From Pseudobacillus wudalianchiensis (GTDB lineage Bacteria > Bacillota > Bacilli > Bacillales > Domibacillaceae), in contig NZ_MAYT01000023.1 in NCBI RefSeq assembly GCF_001685015.1, positions 399,791 to 463,790 on the forward strand: 64,000 nt of DNA, written 5' to 3'. Shown here piece after piece: positions 11,215 through 21,393 of the stretch. The position numbers and the translations under genes are program-made. The number at the start of each line of letters is the position of its first letter. Position 1 is the stretch's first letter. A model generated the notes under the pieces. That model was not told where the DNA came from. It made no database searches and worked only from the letters and a program-made list of their open reading frames with translations.

Positions 11215-12093
11215 CTAGATACTCCCCCTTTAATTGGTTTTATGTCCTTTCTCCTACATTATAAGTAGAAGCGGACAATTAAGACAACAATTTTATTTGA
11301 AAAGTTTAAATATTTTATATATTGAATATTTATACTATATGCTAAAGGAGCTTTTGAAGAACAAAGACACAGGTTTTAGTACTGAGATTCTGAAATATTT
11401 ACAAGTAGTCTATAAATCAAGGATATAGGGATACTATTATTCTAAAAAAAGAGTATAACTAGTGTGAAAAATCAATTTTTATGCAAATGCTTTTATAGAG
11501 AAGCCGCTCGATTGGACGTCTTCTTCCCTCTTTCATCACCCTTTTGGTGAAAAGGGCTTCTATTGGATCGGTGATGCCTTTGTCGTTGATTATCTACTTT
11601 AACATGAGATATCCCTGATCACCTCCTCATAAAGAGGGGAGCATTCCCTGAACAGTTAAAGAGAAAATAAGCAGAGGCATTTCATTGAATAAAAGTAAAG
11701 CTCTATGGGGATCACAAACTGTAAGCCTAACAGTACCTTCCAATTCACCATTAGTCTGATAAAGCTATATTGAAATAAGTGCAGCCAAAGATGATTTCTC
11801 AATTTCTGAACATGTTTCCTGGCTTGGATCCTTCTCCGAATACCGTACTCTCATTACACAAAAGACCATGTTATTCATGGTTCAAGCATGTATATCAGGG
11901 ACCATACGCCTCCTTTTTTTGTATAGCAAACTTTAAAGAACAGGGGCTATTTTTATTTATCTATTTTACTACCCCTGCTTTCCGTTTATTCAGACTTTCA
12001 TCTTTTGAAAAAATGGGACTTTTTCTCTCGAGAACGATTATTTATCGTTCTCTTGTGGAAACATGTAGAAAATAAAAAAGGGAGGGAACAGCC
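11215..12093. other. Long intergenic gap upstream of the dicarboxylate transporter
   Basis: Nearly 0.88 kb without a convincing gene. Short open frames at 11234-11428 and 11779-12075 lack ribosome sites and family resemblance. Two perfect palindromes lie inside: ACCATG-N5-CATGGT (11865-11881) and a 9-bp one at 12030-12052. A perfect Shine-Dalgarno (minus strand AGGAGGTGATC near 11617-11627) is followed only by a three-codon frame. An inverted repeat CCCTTTT/AAAAGGG occurs near 11540. The region may be a decayed gene or hold regulatory sites. Confidence 0.4.
12030..12052. promoter_or_regulatory. Perfect palindrome 41 nt upstream of the transporter start
   Basis: GAGAACGAT-TATTT-ATCGTTCTC, 9-bp arms with a 5-nt centre. 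No T-run follows, so an operator is more likely than a terminator. The regulator is unknown. Confidence 0.5.
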
Positions 12094-13407
12094 ATGTTTT
12101 GGCTACAGTTTCTTATCTTGCTTCTATGTATTTTTATTGGAGCAAGACTAGGTGGAGTCGGACTTGGGGTCATGGGTGGCGTTGGCCTCTCGATTTTCGT
12201 TTTCGGCTTTGGATTACAGCCGACGGAGCCGCCGATTGACGTTATGCTCATGATTGTTGCGGTGATCACCGCTGCCAGTTCACTGCAAGCAGCTGGAGGG
12301 ATGGATTATCTCGTCAGCATTGCAGAAAAAGCACTTCGAAAAAATCCAAAGCATATCACATTTATAGCACCGATGGTTACCTATTTATTTACTCTTTGCG
12401 CCGGGACAGGTCACGTCGCCTATTCTGTGCTTCCTGTTATCGCCGAAGTGGCGCGTGAATCGAAAGTGCGGCCAGAACGGCCGATGTCAATCGCCGTCAT
12501 TGCCTCCCAACAAGCGATCACAGCTAGCCCAATTTCAGCGGCCACAGTAGCGCTAGTCGCTTTGTTAGCGGATTTTAATATTAATCTAATAGATATCTTA
12601 CTAATTTGTATCCCTTCCACTTTCATTGCTTGTATGATTGCAGCATTTGTTGCCAGCAAAATGGGGAAAGAATTAGAAGAAGATCCAATCTATCTGGAAC
12701 GTTTGGAAAAGGGCATAACTCCACTTATTTCAGGGGAAAAAGAAATACATGTAACAAAAAAAGCCAAACTATCGGTCGCTTTATTTTTATTAGGGGCTGT
12801 TTTAGTTGTATTGCTCGGTTCCGCCGAATCACTCCGTCCCGGCTGGACCATTGAAGGTGAATTCGTAAGATTATCTATGCCCCATACAATCGAGATGGTC
12901 ATGTTAACGATTTCAGCTCTTATTATTATTATTTGTAAACCAGACGTAGAAGAGATTGCTTCCGGTACTGTTTTCAAAGCAGGTGTCACAGCGGTTGTGG
13001 CGATTTTCGGAATTGCCTGGATGGGTGATACCTTCTTTAATGGGAATATGGCTTTAATTCAAGAATCGATTCACGAGATGGTTACCTCGGCTCCATGGCT
13101 GTTCGCCTTTGCTCTATTTATACTGTCGATCCTGCTGTATAGTCAGGCGGCCACTGTCCGCGCCTTAATGCCGCTCGGGATCTCATTAGGAATCGCTCCA
13201 TCGCTGTTAATCGCCATGTTCCCAGCAGTCAACGGGTATTTCTTTATACCGAATTATGGAACAGTAGTAGCAGCCATTAACTTTGATCAGACCGGGACTA
13301 CCAGGATTGGAAACTATATCTTGAACCATAGCTTTATGATTCCCGGCCTTGTCGCTACAATTGGTGCAGTAGGCATTGGACTGCTGATCTCCTCTCTCTT
13401 GTTTTAA
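12094..13407 (+). CDS. Anaerobic C4-dicarboxylate transporter, DcuA/DcuB family
   Basis: A 437-residue membrane protein with about ten hydrophobic segments, the usual DcuA/DcuB length. Family motifs include the N-terminal [30 protein letters not shown] (about 108-123), [14 protein letters not shown] (about 139-152) and [12 protein letters not shown] near the end. These carriers exchange aspartate, fumarate or malate for succinate. The neighbour is aspartase, 35 nt downstream in the same direction, so aspartate is the likely substrate to import. GGGAGGG precedes the ATG. Family call is firm; DcuA versus DcuB is not resolved. Confidence 0.93.
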   Translation: MFWLQFLILLLCIFIGARLGGVGLGVMGGVGLSIFVFGFGLQPTEPPIDVMLMIVAVITAASSLQAAGGMDYLVSIAEKALRKNPKHITFIAPMVTYLFTLCAGTGHVAYSVLPVIAEVARESKVRPERPMSIAVIASQQAITASPISAATVALVALLADFNINLIDILLICIPSTFIACMIAAFVASKMGKELEEDPIYLERLEKGITPLISGEKEIHVTKKAKLSVALFLLGAVLVVLLGSAESLRPGWTIEGEFVRLSMPHTIEMVMLTISALIIIICKPDVEEIASGTVFKAGVTAVVAIFGIAWMGDTFFNGNMALIQESIHEMVTSAPWLFAFALFILSILLYSQAATVRALMPLGISLGIAPSLLIAMFPAVNGYFFIPNYGTVVAAINFDQTGTTRIGNYILNHSFMIPGLVATIGAVGIGLLISSLLF

Positions 13408-13442
13408 TTGTTCAAAAAATAAATTGATAGGAGGAATGAACA

Positions 13443-14930
13443 TTGAATACTGATGAATTATTTCGCATAGAAAAAGATTTCCTTGGAGAAAAAAAGGTAC
13501 CACTTGGCGCTTATTATGGTGTCCAAACCTTGAGAGCTGTCGAGAATTTTCCGATCACTGGCTACAGAATCGATGATAGCCTGATTAAGGCGATCGCTAT
13601 CGTTAAAAAATCAGCTGCCCAAGCCAACCGGGATATTGGACAGCTGGATCCCAAAATCGCCGATGCTATTATAGAGGCAGCTGAGGAAGTGATAAATGGA
13701 AGTCTTCATGATCAGTTTATTGTCGATCCTATTCAGGGAGGAGCCGGCACTTCCATTAATATGAACGCTAACGAAGTAATCGCCAACAGGGCTCTTGAAT
13801 TGTTGGGCGAACAAAAGGGATCTTATAAGATTGTTAGTCCTAACTCTCATGTGAATATGGCCCAATCAACAAATGATGCCTTTCCGACAGCCATCCATTT
13901 AGCAGTCATCTCTCAAGTAAATAAATTACTGGAAGTGATGGAGGAACTGTCCAACGCTTTTCATAAGAAGGCCGTTGAATTCAATCCTATTTTAAAAATG
14001 GGCCGTACCCATCTACAGGATGCCGTACCGATCCGTCTCGGTCAGGAATTTGAAGCGTATGCTCGTGTTTTAGGGCGGGATATTCAGCGCGTTGATGTGT
14101 CGCGCCAGCATTTATATGAAGTAAACATGGGGGCAACTGCTGTAGGAACAGGATTGAACGCTGAGCCTTTATATATCGAGAAAGTAGTCGGATATTTAAG
14201 AGAAAACAGCGGATTCCCTATCTTGAAAGCATCCCATTTAGTCGACGCCACACAAAACACCGATGCTTATCTTGAAGTGTCTGCAGCTCTCAAGGTATGT
14301 ATGATGAACATGTCAAAGGTGGCGAATGACTTGAGATTGATGGCATCTGGTCCACGGGCAGGATTAGGAGAAATCACCTTACCAGCCCGCCAGCCCGGCT
14401 CCTCTATCATGCCAGGCAAGGTCAACCCTGTCATGGCGGAAGTGCTGAACCAAACTGCCTTCCAGGTAATTGGAAATGATCATACTATATGCCTCGCTTC
14501 CGAAGCAGGCCAGTTTGAATTGAACGTCATGGAACCCGTTCTTGTTTTTAACTTACTGCAGTCCATCAAGATCACAACGAATGTATTTACGGTTTTTCGC
14601 AAATACTGTGTGGAAGGCATTCAGGCCAATACCGAGCGGATGCAGGACTATGTTAATAACAGCGTCGGCATTATCACAGCAATCAACCCCCATGTCGGCT
14701 ATGAAACTGCTGCCTCGATCGCCAAAGAGGCCATCGACACCGGCAAGTCTGTCAGGGAAATTTGTATCGAGCGCGGAGTCTTAAGTGAAGCAGAGCTCGA
14801 CATTATCCTTCATCCATACGAAATGACCGATCCTGGTATTTCCGGACGCGAACTGATAGAAGTAAAGCGATCACTAGGCTTACAAACTAAGTCTCTTCCC
14901 CAGAAAGAGAATGACATTAACCCAGAATAA
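13443..14930 (+). CDS. aspA: Aspartate ammonia-lyase (aspartase)
   Basis: A 495-residue enzyme of the aspartase/fumarase superfamily that converts L-aspartate to fumarate and ammonia. It shows GGAGTSINMNANEV (about 99-112), [11 protein letters not shown] (about 186-196) and the catalytic SS-loop [11 protein letters not shown] (319-329). The residue after the loop is V, as in aspartases, rather than the TQ of fumarases. The start is a TTG with GGAGG at 8 nt; the nearby ATG in another frame stops at once. The C-terminus is about 20 residues longer than common aspartases, ending in a polar tail. Together with the upstream transporter it forms an aspartate-to-fumarate unit. Confidence 0.93.
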   Translation: MNTDELFRIEKDFLGEKKVPLGAYYGVQTLRAVENFPITGYRIDDSLIKAIAIVKKSAAQANRDIGQLDPKIADAIIEAAEEVINGSLHDQFIVDPIQGGAGTSINMNANEVIANRALELLGEQKGSYKIVSPNSHVNMAQSTNDAFPTAIHLAVISQVNKLLEVMEELSNAFHKKAVEFNPILKMGRTHLQDAVPIRLGQEFEAYARVLGRDIQRVDVSRQHLYEVNMGATAVGTGLNAEPLYIEKVVGYLRENSGFPILKASHLVDATQNTDAYLEVSAALKVCMMNMSKVANDLRLMASGPRAGLGEITLPARQPGSSIMPGKVNPVMAEVLNQTAFQVIGNDHTICLASEAGQFELNVMEPVLVFNLLQSIKITTNVFTVFRKYCVEGIQANTERMQDYVNNSVGIITAINPHVGYETAASIAKEAIDTGKSVREICIERGVLSEAELDIILHPYEMTDPGISGRELIEVKRSLGLQTKSLPQKENDINPE

Positions 14931-14954
14931 TAATCGAGCCCCGCTTAAACATAT

Positions 14955-14992
14955 AAAAGCTGTACCTGAGCGAATTCAGGTACAGCTTTTTT
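14955..14992. terminator. Bidirectional terminator between aspA and yisL
   Basis: AAAAGCTGTACCTGA pairs perfectly with TCAGGTACAGCTTTT around 6 nt, followed by further T residues. Confidence 0.92.
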
Positions 14993-15001
14993 ATTTCCAA
15001 A

Positions 15002-15364
15002 TTAGGCAAAGAAATTCAAGCCCATTGGCAGTTTAAATCCTAAGTAAAGTGTTACGATCAGCAAAACAATAGCACCGATCAATACCTTGCTCGTATCTTT
15101 TCCCTTTTTCTTGCGGACTAGCACCATTTCCATTAGTCCAATTGTTAGGATACCAGCAAGCATCTTCATACCATACAGCATGTCATTAATGCCATGGTGT
15201 CTGATAAAGAGCAGCAAGCCAGTGATTAATACGAGAATATAAAACAATCTTAATGCCATATGAGCACCCGTAGAGTATTTGCTAACAGCGATAAAAAATA
15301 AGATAATCGCGATCACCCAAGTTGTAATATGTAAATGGGTACTGTTAAAAAATAAACTTTCCAT
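15002..15364 (-). CDS. yisL: YisL family membrane protein (UPF0344)
   Basis: A 120-residue protein with four predicted transmembrane helices. The motifs THLHITTWV at the N-terminus and GIL/TIGLMEMVLVRKKK in the centre match the YisL family, whose function is not established. A GGAGGGGGACTGAC stretch precedes the ATG. It lies next to yisK as in B. subtilis, but 75 nt apart. Confidence 0.88.
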   Translation of the reverse strand: MESLFFNSTHLHITTWVIAIILFFIAVSKYSTGAHMALRLFYILVLITGLLLFIRHHGINDMLYGMKMLAGILTIGLMEMVLVRKKKGKDTSKVLIGAIVLLIVTLYLGFKLPMGLNFFA

Positions 15365-15439
15365 GTCAGTCCCCCTCCTTTCTGCTTTTCTTTTCTATAG
15401 TATCATTTTGCTAGAAGAGAAGGAAATGTTGTGCCAAGA

Positions 15440-16342
15440 TTATTGGACTTTGTTTGATAATGTGCCAATTTGTTCAATATTAATGTCAATGGTATCGCCT
15501 GATTTCAAAAGTCCTGGAGGATTCATTCCTTGTCCGACTCCTGCAGGTGTACCTGTAGCGATCACATCTCCTGGCTCAAGTGTCATCCCTTTTGAAAGCG
15601 TTGAAATAATTTCATCAATCGGGAAAATAAAGTGCTTTGTGTTAGATTGCTGGCGAACTTCCCCGTTCACTTTCGTTTCAATATTCAAATTGTGCGGATC
15701 TTTAATGTCGTCTTTTGTGACAATCCATGGGCCCATCGGACAAGTGCCGTCTAAGCTTTTTCCAAGGAAAAATTGCTTGTGGCGCTTTTGAAGATCACGC
15801 GCTGTCACATCATTAATAATCGTATAGCCGAAAATATAGTCAAGTGCTTCTTCTTTAGAAATCCCTTTCCCTTTTTTGCCAATAATGACTCCAAGCTCTC
15901 CTTCATAATCGAGTGCGTTCGTTAAGCCTTCATGGGAGGGGATTGGTTCATTTGCTGCAATCACAGCAGTCGGTGATTTCGTGAATACCATTAAATCAGT
16001 GGGGATGCTTTCTTCTCCACCCATTTCAATCGCATGATCACGATAATTTTTACCGATACACATAATGTTCTTTGATGGACGAGGAATTGGAGCGAGCCAT
16101 TCTATTTCCTCTGCAGAGACAGCAGCGGCTTCCTTTTCCTTGTCTCCGGCTGTCTCAAGCCATTGCTTTGCTCGCTCCGTGAATTCTTCTCCAGCAGCAA
16201 TGGCGGCAAGCAGTGTATCAGGCAGTGTTTTTTCACCTGTGATACTTTCTTCAAGTGACGGTAAGTTCCAAATCATATTTTCCATCTCTTCATATACTCC
16301 ATATGTATCCCTTTGGTTAACACGATAGCTCACTAACTTCAT
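15440..16342 (-). CDS. yisK: Fumarylacetoacetate hydrolase family protein YisK
   Basis: A 300-residue FAH-superfamily enzyme. The FAH core carries the metal-binding acidic residues in ALDYEGELGVIIG (about 172-184) and the typical GYTIINDVTARDLQ and FLGKSLDGTCPMGPW motifs, ending with TGTPAGVGQGMNPP. B. subtilis YisK is reported to act on oxaloacetate and to associate with the cell-shape protein Mbl (family knowledge). The ATG at 16342 follows AAAGGAGG. The upstream DUF418 gene ends only 4 nt before, so this ribosome site lies inside its 3' end and the two are translated from one mRNA. Confidence 0.92.
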   Translation of the reverse strand: MKLVSYRVNQRDTYGVYEEMENMIWNLPSLEESITGEKTLPDTLLAAIAAGEEFTERAKQWLETAGDKEKEAAAVSAEEIEWLAPIPRPSKNIMCIGKNYRDHAIEMGGEESIPTDLMVFTKSPTAVIAANEPIPSHEGLTNALDYEGELGVIIGKKGKGISKEEALDYIFGYTIINDVTARDLQKRHKQFFLGKSLDGTCPMGPWIVTKDDIKDPHNLNIETKVNGEVRQQSNTKHFIFPIDEIISTLSKGMTLEPGDVIATGTPAGVGQGMNPPGLLKSGDTIDINIEQIGTLSNKVQ

Positions 16343-16346
16343 CACT

Positions 16347-17540
16347 TTATCCTCCTTTGATGTTCCTCTGTTCTCTTTCTTTTTGAAATCCATAGGTAAC
16401 TTTTCGCCATAAAGCTTCCATTGGTCCACGCTTAAACTTAGACAGCCAGAATTCCGATAAAATCATTTGACCAACAAAGATCGCTACAGCAATCCACACG
16501 CCGGTAGAAAGTTTTATTTGTCCGTATAGCCCTAATCCATAATGGTAAAAAACCAGCGTCCCAATCACCGATTGCAGCAAATAATTCGTTAAAGACATTC
16601 TGCCTGCCGCTGCAAACGGCTTCAACAGCTTGCTTCCATTTTTCATAGAGCTGATGCCAATGATAAGTGCCGCATAACTAACAGCCAGCAATGGGCCGCC
16701 AATCGAATCTTGGACATGTACATAAGCTAGATTAGGTTCAATCATATACGGCAGCGACTTTAACACGACACCGACTGCAAAAAAAGTAACGAACGTGATA
16801 AAAGCAGCAGCAGGGCGAGCCTGGCCTCTTGTAAAGATTCTCAGCTTTTGAGCACCCGCGCCAATTAGAAAGTGGGGGAAAATGGAGATGACCTGTGCCC
16901 ACCAGACACTTGGTTCATTTCCTGTAAGCCAGTCTGCCACTCGTTGCTGAGTAATTTCAGCAAACGTCCCGCTTCCATAAGCAGCGATGGATTTCTCGAT
17001 TCCGGCGATATCTGTCCAATGCACTGCACTTGTTGGGTCAACTGTTGCCAAAAGAATGAGCAAAATACCCAGAAAAGTGTTCGGCAACAGCAGCAAAATA
17101 CTGCCAATGATAATTAATATTTTTCCAGAAAGCCGTAGAAACAGCAACAGAAAAAGTCCAAAAATGGCATAATTTATTAATATATCACCCGGCCAAATAA
17201 GAAAAGCGTGAATCATACCGATCACTAGCAAAAAGGAAAAGCGGCGAATTCCTACCGGCGTGAATGCCTGGCCTCTCTTTATTGCATTCTCCCGCTGCAT
17301 AGCCGTGCCAAAGCCAAACATCATCGCGAACAATGGGTAGAAGCTTCCCTGCACAAAAATATCAATCCAGCGATAATGCCACAAGTTTTCCGGCTCTTTC
17401 CACCATTCATAAGGATCATAATAAAAATAAGGCGAATGAAACGAAATCATATTCACTAAAAAAATGCCTAAAAGAGCCAAACCTCGTAAACTATCTAATG
17501 TTATAATCCGCTCTTCCTGTTTCAATGGCGCTAACTGCAC
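16347..17540 (-). CDS. DUF418 domain membrane protein (YeiB-like)
   Basis: A 397-residue integral membrane protein with about ten hydrophobic segments. The N-terminus RIITLDSLRGLALLGIFLVN and the later MSLTNYLLQSVIGTLVFY (DUF418 domain, about 220-385) are diagnostic. Distant relatives are acyltransferase-like membrane proteins; the actual role is unknown. It forms an operon with yisK. In B. subtilis this position between addBA and yisK holds other genes (sbcCD, gerP), so its presence here is a local difference. Confidence 0.88.
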   Translation of the reverse strand: MQLAPLKQEERIITLDSLRGLALLGIFLVNMISFHSPYFYYDPYEWWKEPENLWHYRWIDIFVQGSFYPLFAMMFGFGTAMQRENAIKRGQAFTPVGIRRFSFLLVIGMIHAFLIWPGDILINYAIFGLFLLLFLRLSGKILIIIGSILLLLPNTFLGILLILLATVDPTSAVHWTDIAGIEKSIAAYGSGTFAEITQQRVADWLTGNEPSVWWAQVISIFPHFLIGAGAQKLRIFTRGQARPAAAFITFVTFFAVGVVLKSLPYMIEPNLAYVHVQDSIGGPLLAVSYAALIIGISSMKNGSKLLKPFAAAGRMSLTNYLLQSVIGTLVFYHYGLGLYGQIKLSTGVWIAVAIFVGQMILSEFWLSKFKRGPMEALWRKVTYGFQKEREQRNIKGG

Positions 17541-17639
17541 ACTCTTCTTTCCCCTTTCTTCCTTATATCATCTTTCCCATCATATCACACAGCGCTAGGA
17601 TCGCTCGACCATACAGAAGAAACCGCAGACAAATTACAT

Positions 17640-17683
17640 AAAAAAGCCGTTCCAACAGCCAAGAGACTGAGAACAGCTTTTTT
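17640..17683 (-). terminator. Likely terminator of addBA
   Basis: AAAAAGC-GTTC pairs with GAAC-GCTTTTT with one bulge on each side, just past the addA stop codon; the T-run is on the minus strand. Confidence 0.6.
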
Positions 17684-17686
17684 CAA

Positions 17687-20600
17687 TTAATCTATCGGAA
17701 GCACATGGCCTCCATCAAAGAAGAACAGCAGCTTGTGGTCGACTTTTCGCTTCCAAATTTGTTCAATAGCCTGGGCATATAAACGGATTTGCACACGATA
17801 TCGTTTCTCCAGAATGGGTCTTGCTTGCTCTATTCCCCCTGGAAAACGACCAGTAATTTGATCTGTCTTATAATCTAGTAAGTACAGCTTCCCATCTTTT
17901 TCAAATAAGCAATCAATGACCCCTTGGACTAATACAGCTTCCTCAGGACCTTGCCAGTCCGGATGAATTTCGCTAGCACCTACTCCCATATTGAACGGTA
18001 TTTCTCTGTAGACCTTTTCTGATTCTAATAATTCTTTTCCGATCGGAGTACAGAAAAAAGAAACGATTTTTTCGGGGTTAACGGCAGCAGCTTGTTCGTC
18101 TGTCAATAACTCGCGAGAAACCAGAGTTTTTAGCAGCTCCATAATCTCCACTGCGTCTGGCTCTCTCTGAAGAGAAACATGCTGCATGACGGTATGGAGA
18201 GCCGTTCCTGCCTCAGCTGGTGTCAGTGTTTTTTCCTGCATAAACGCCGGCCGGCGAAAAATAGGCCGCTGATATTGGCGGGACAGCTCATTCCCTGCCC
18301 CCTCATTAAAAATTTCGTTCATGCGCTTTAAGTCGGAAACAGACTGCTTAGAGCGTAAATGGGTAGCAGGCTCATACTCATACCGCCAATTCATTCGCGC
18401 CTCTACTTCTGTCTTAAATGAAGAGAAAACAGGCACACGTTCAAAGGATTGTACTTTTTCCAACAAACTGCCGTTCTCTTCTGTCTGTTCTAGATCAGCC
18501 GGCTGCAATGTATCCGCACTGATCGTTTGAATAGTCCATTTAGATGTATCATCCGCAAATACAACCGGGCGACTTTTCACTGTTTTGGTATAATCCAGAT
18601 GACGGACAAGCGCCGGACCGATCCAGTCAAAATAAGACTTAGCCGCCCCTCGTGAAGCATTATCTAAAATCCATTCTTCGTTCTTTGCGGCTCTTTCCCA
18701 TTTAGCCGTTTCCTTGTCTGCATCTTTTACAGTGCCAAGTAAGAACAGCTTTTCTTTCGCTCTCGTTAAGGCCACATACAGTACGCGCATTTCTTCAGCA
18801 AGCAGTTCAAACCGCTTTTTACGCTTTAAGGCAAGCTGCGGCAGTGAAGGATAACTGATTCGCTTTTCAGTATTTACATACTTTGTTCCAATGCCAAACT
18901 CTTTATCAAGCAAGTAGCTTTTATTTAAATCGGTCATATTAAAGGATCTATTTAAGCCGGCGACAAAAACAAATGGGAATTCTAATCCTTTAGAAGCATG
19001 AATTGTCATTAAACGCACGACATCTTCCTGTTCGCTTAAAGCTCCTGCTTCTCCTAAGTCCTCCCCGCGTTCCTGCATCCGTTCTACGAAGCGCAAAAAG
19101 CGGAACAATCCCCGAAAAGACGTTTCCTCATATTGACGCACTCGATCGTACAAAGCTTGTAAATTAGCCTGCCGCTGCTTTCCGCCCGGCATGCCGCCGA
19201 CAAAGTCGTAAAAATGAGTATCATGATACAACTGCCATATAAGTGAGGACAAGGCACCGTGACGGCCCAGCGAACGCCAGCCTGACAATTTCTCAAGAAA
19301 CTTGCTTACTTTTTCATGCAGCTTCTCATAACGTGCTTCTGGACGGTTAGAGACAAACGCCTTCACCGCTTCATAATAAGAGCCTGACTTAGCAGCGAGC
19401 CGAATAGCAGCCAAATCATTCTCGGTGCAGCCCACGATTGGAGAGCGTAAAACAGCAGCCAGCGGAATATCTTGGTATGGATTGTCAATCACGCGCAGCA
19501 ACGAAATCATCACAGCAATTTCTATCGTTTGAAAATAACCGCCTGAAACTTTTGCATGCAGCGGTATACCTGCCCGTTTAAATTCTTCTTTAATCACCCC
19601 AGACCATGTTGTCGACCGTAATAGAACGACGATGTCCCGGTACTCAATTGGCCGTTCCTTTTCCGTTTTCGGATCGTAGACAAGGTGCCTTGACTCAATT
19701 AACTCTCTAATTTTTCCGGCCATCCACCTTGCTTCCAGCTCAGATTGCGCTACATCCTTCATGTCGGAATCTTCTGCTTGTCCGACTGCTCCTTGATCAA
19801 TAATCGCCACTTCAATCGGAAACTCCCTGTCTTCTGGATAAGCAGCTCCCTTTACTAGTTCCGCCTGGCGGTCGTATTCAATTTCTCCAATTTTTATATC
19901 CATGATCTGCTTGAATAAAAAGTTTGTGCCAGCCAGCACTTCAGCACGGCTGCGGAAATTTTGTGCTAAATCAATGCGCAGTCCGCTGTCATGGCCATCT
20001 GTTGAAAACCGTCTATACTTGCTTAAAAATAAATTAGGCTCGGCTTGACGGAAACGGTAAATACTCTGCTTTACGTCTCCTACCATAAAGACGTTGCCGT
20101 TTTCTTCCCCTCCGCTTTTAAGCAGCTGGATAATTGATTCCTGAACAATATTAAAGTCTTGATATTCATCAAGAAATATTTCTTTAAATTGCTCTTGGTA
20201 AGCGTATGCGGCTTCAGAAGGATGTCCATCTTCTGTTAAAATAGCGAGGGTTAAATGTTCTAGGTCACTAAAGTCAACAATCCCCTTTTCTCGCTTCACT
20301 TCTTGAAATCTATTCGTAAATCGCTGGATAAGACGGGCCAGGGCAGCGATTACGTCCTTCATTTCCTTCATATTGCTTACGTAGCTTTCCGGTTGACGAG
20401 AAAAGAAGTCTTCTTTCAGCTTTTCAACGATCTTCTTAGCTTCTGTCCGCAAGTACTTGGACTGTTCTTTCAGCTCTTCATCGTATTCTTCGCCCTTATA
20501 GCTCTTTAGTGTCTTAAAGCCTACCGTCTGCATTTCTTCATAAAGGTGTTGCCAAGAAGGAAGAGCCTCACGCAGCCGGCGAACCATTTGCTGCTCGGCC

Positions 20601-21391
20601 AGAAACATTTCTTCTCTCGGAACGGGGCCACCCGGCATTTGAACCATATCAAGACATTCTGTCAGCATCTCTTCTGCCGCTTCCAGCTGAAGGCCGATAT
20701 AAAACTTTAAAATCTCGATAAACGGCAGGCTGTCAATCGTTTCAGCCCCCTCTTTTACATCATATAATTCTGAAAGCCCGTTCAGCCACTCGTCTGGATG
20801 AGGATGTGATTGGGCAAAATCATATAATATATGAATAATTTTTTGCAGTTCTTCATCGCTGCGGTCACTGGAAAAAGTATCAACAAGCCGATAAAACTCT
20901 TCATTGCCTTCTCTTCCGTACTCTTCCTCCATAAAGTCGTCAAGCACTTCTTCGCGAAGTAACGTTAATTCGCCCTCATCCGCAATTCTAAAAGCAGGAT
21001 CAATATCGATTAAATAATAATATTTCCGAATCACCTCTAGACAAAAAGAGTGAAGGGTCGAAATTGGCGCTTTATTCAACAACGTTAACTGCCGTCGCAA
21101 AAGATGGGAGGATGGATCTTTTTCCATTTCTGCTTCGAGGGCCGTGCCAATACGGTGGCGCATTTCGGCAGCCGCTGCATTGGTGAAAGTCACAATCAGC
21201 AGTTCATCAATGTTCACAGGAGCTTCATCAGTCGTAATTTTACGAATAATCCGTTCTACAAGAACAGCGGTCTTTCCCGAACCGGCAGCCGCAGCAACGA
21301 GAATATCCCGTCCTTCCGCCGTAATCGCCTTCCACTGGTCATCTGTCCAGGAAACATCTTTCGGCTTATCCGGTATAATCAGCTTGCCCAT
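17687..21391 (-). CDS. addA: ATP-dependent helicase/nuclease subunit A (AddA)
   Basis: A 1234-residue UvrD-type helicase with a C-terminal RecB nuclease domain. With AddB it processes double-strand breaks for RecA-dependent repair and recognises Chi. Walker A AAAAGSGKT is at 33-41. The helicase Walker B reads FLDEYQDFN, and motif VI VALTRAKEKLFLLG is present. The nuclease motif LYLLDYKTDQ is near the C-terminus (about 1175), so both activities look intact. The start codon lies 2 nt after the addB stop, which indicates tight coupling. Confidence 0.97.
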   Translation of the reverse strand: MGKLIIPDKPKDVSWTDDQWKAITAEGRDILVAAAAGSGKTAVLVERIIRKITTDEAPVNIDELLIVTFTNAAAAEMRHRIGTALEAEMEKDPSSHLLRRQLTLLNKAPISTLHSFCLEVIRKYYYLIDIDPAFRIADEGELTLLREEVLDDFMEEEYGREGNEEFYRLVDTFSSDRSDEELQKIIHILYDFAQSHPHPDEWLNGLSELYDVKEGAETIDSLPFIEILKFYIGLQLEAAEEMLTECLDMVQMPGGPVPREEMFLAEQQMVRRLREALPSWQHLYEEMQTVGFKTLKSYKGEEYDEELKEQSKYLRTEAKKIVEKLKEDFFSRQPESYVSNMKEMKDVIAALARLIQRFTNRFQEVKREKGIVDFSDLEHLTLAILTEDGHPSEAAYAYQEQFKEIFLDEYQDFNIVQESIIQLLKSGGEENGNVFMVGDVKQSIYRFRQAEPNLFLSKYRRFSTDGHDSGLRIDLAQNFRSRAEVLAGTNFLFKQIMDIKIGEIEYDRQAELVKGAAYPEDREFPIEVAIIDQGAVGQAEDSDMKDVAQSELEARWMAGKIRELIESRHLVYDPKTEKERPIEYRDIVVLLRSTTWSGVIKEEFKRAGIPLHAKVSGGYFQTIEIAVMISLLRVIDNPYQDIPLAAVLRSPIVGCTENDLAAIRLAAKSGSYYEAVKAFVSNRPEARYEKLHEKVSKFLEKLSGWRSLGRHGALSSLIWQLYHDTHFYDFVGGMPGGKQRQANLQALYDRVRQYEETSFRGLFRFLRFVERMQERGEDLGEAGALSEQEDVVRLMTIHASKGLEFPFVFVAGLNRSFNMTDLNKSYLLDKEFGIGTKYVNTEKRISYPSLPQLALKRKKRFELLAEEMRVLYVALTRAKEKLFLLGTVKDADKETAKWERAAKNEEWILDNASRGAAKSYFDWIGPALVRHLDYTKTVKSRPVVFADDTSKWTIQTISADTLQPADLEQTEENGSLLEKVQSFERVPVFSSFKTEVEARMNWRYEYEPATHLRSKQSVSDLKRMNEIFNEGAGNELSRQYQRPIFRRPAFMQEKTLTPAEAGTALHTVMQHVSLQREPDAVEIMELLKTLVSRELLTDEQAAAVNPEKIVSFFCTPIGKELLESEKVYREIPFNMGVGASEIHPDWQGPEEAVLVQGVIDCLFEKDGKLYLLDYKTDQITGRFPGGIEQARPILEKRYRVQIRLYAQAIEQIWKRKVDHKLLFFFDGGHVLPID

Positions 21392-21393
21392 GC

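Noticed and set aside
11234-11428. 64-codon frame next to the symporter start
   Set aside because: No ribosome site and an AT-driven composition; it overlaps the likely symporter promoter.
11779-12075. 98-codon frame in the dcu upstream gap
   Set aside because: No ribosome site, low-complexity aromatic-rich translation, and it spans the palindrome at 12030-12052.
15279-15791. 170-codon open frame overlapping yisL and yisK on the plus strand
   Set aside because: Runs antisense to two well-recognised genes with good starts; no family resemblance.
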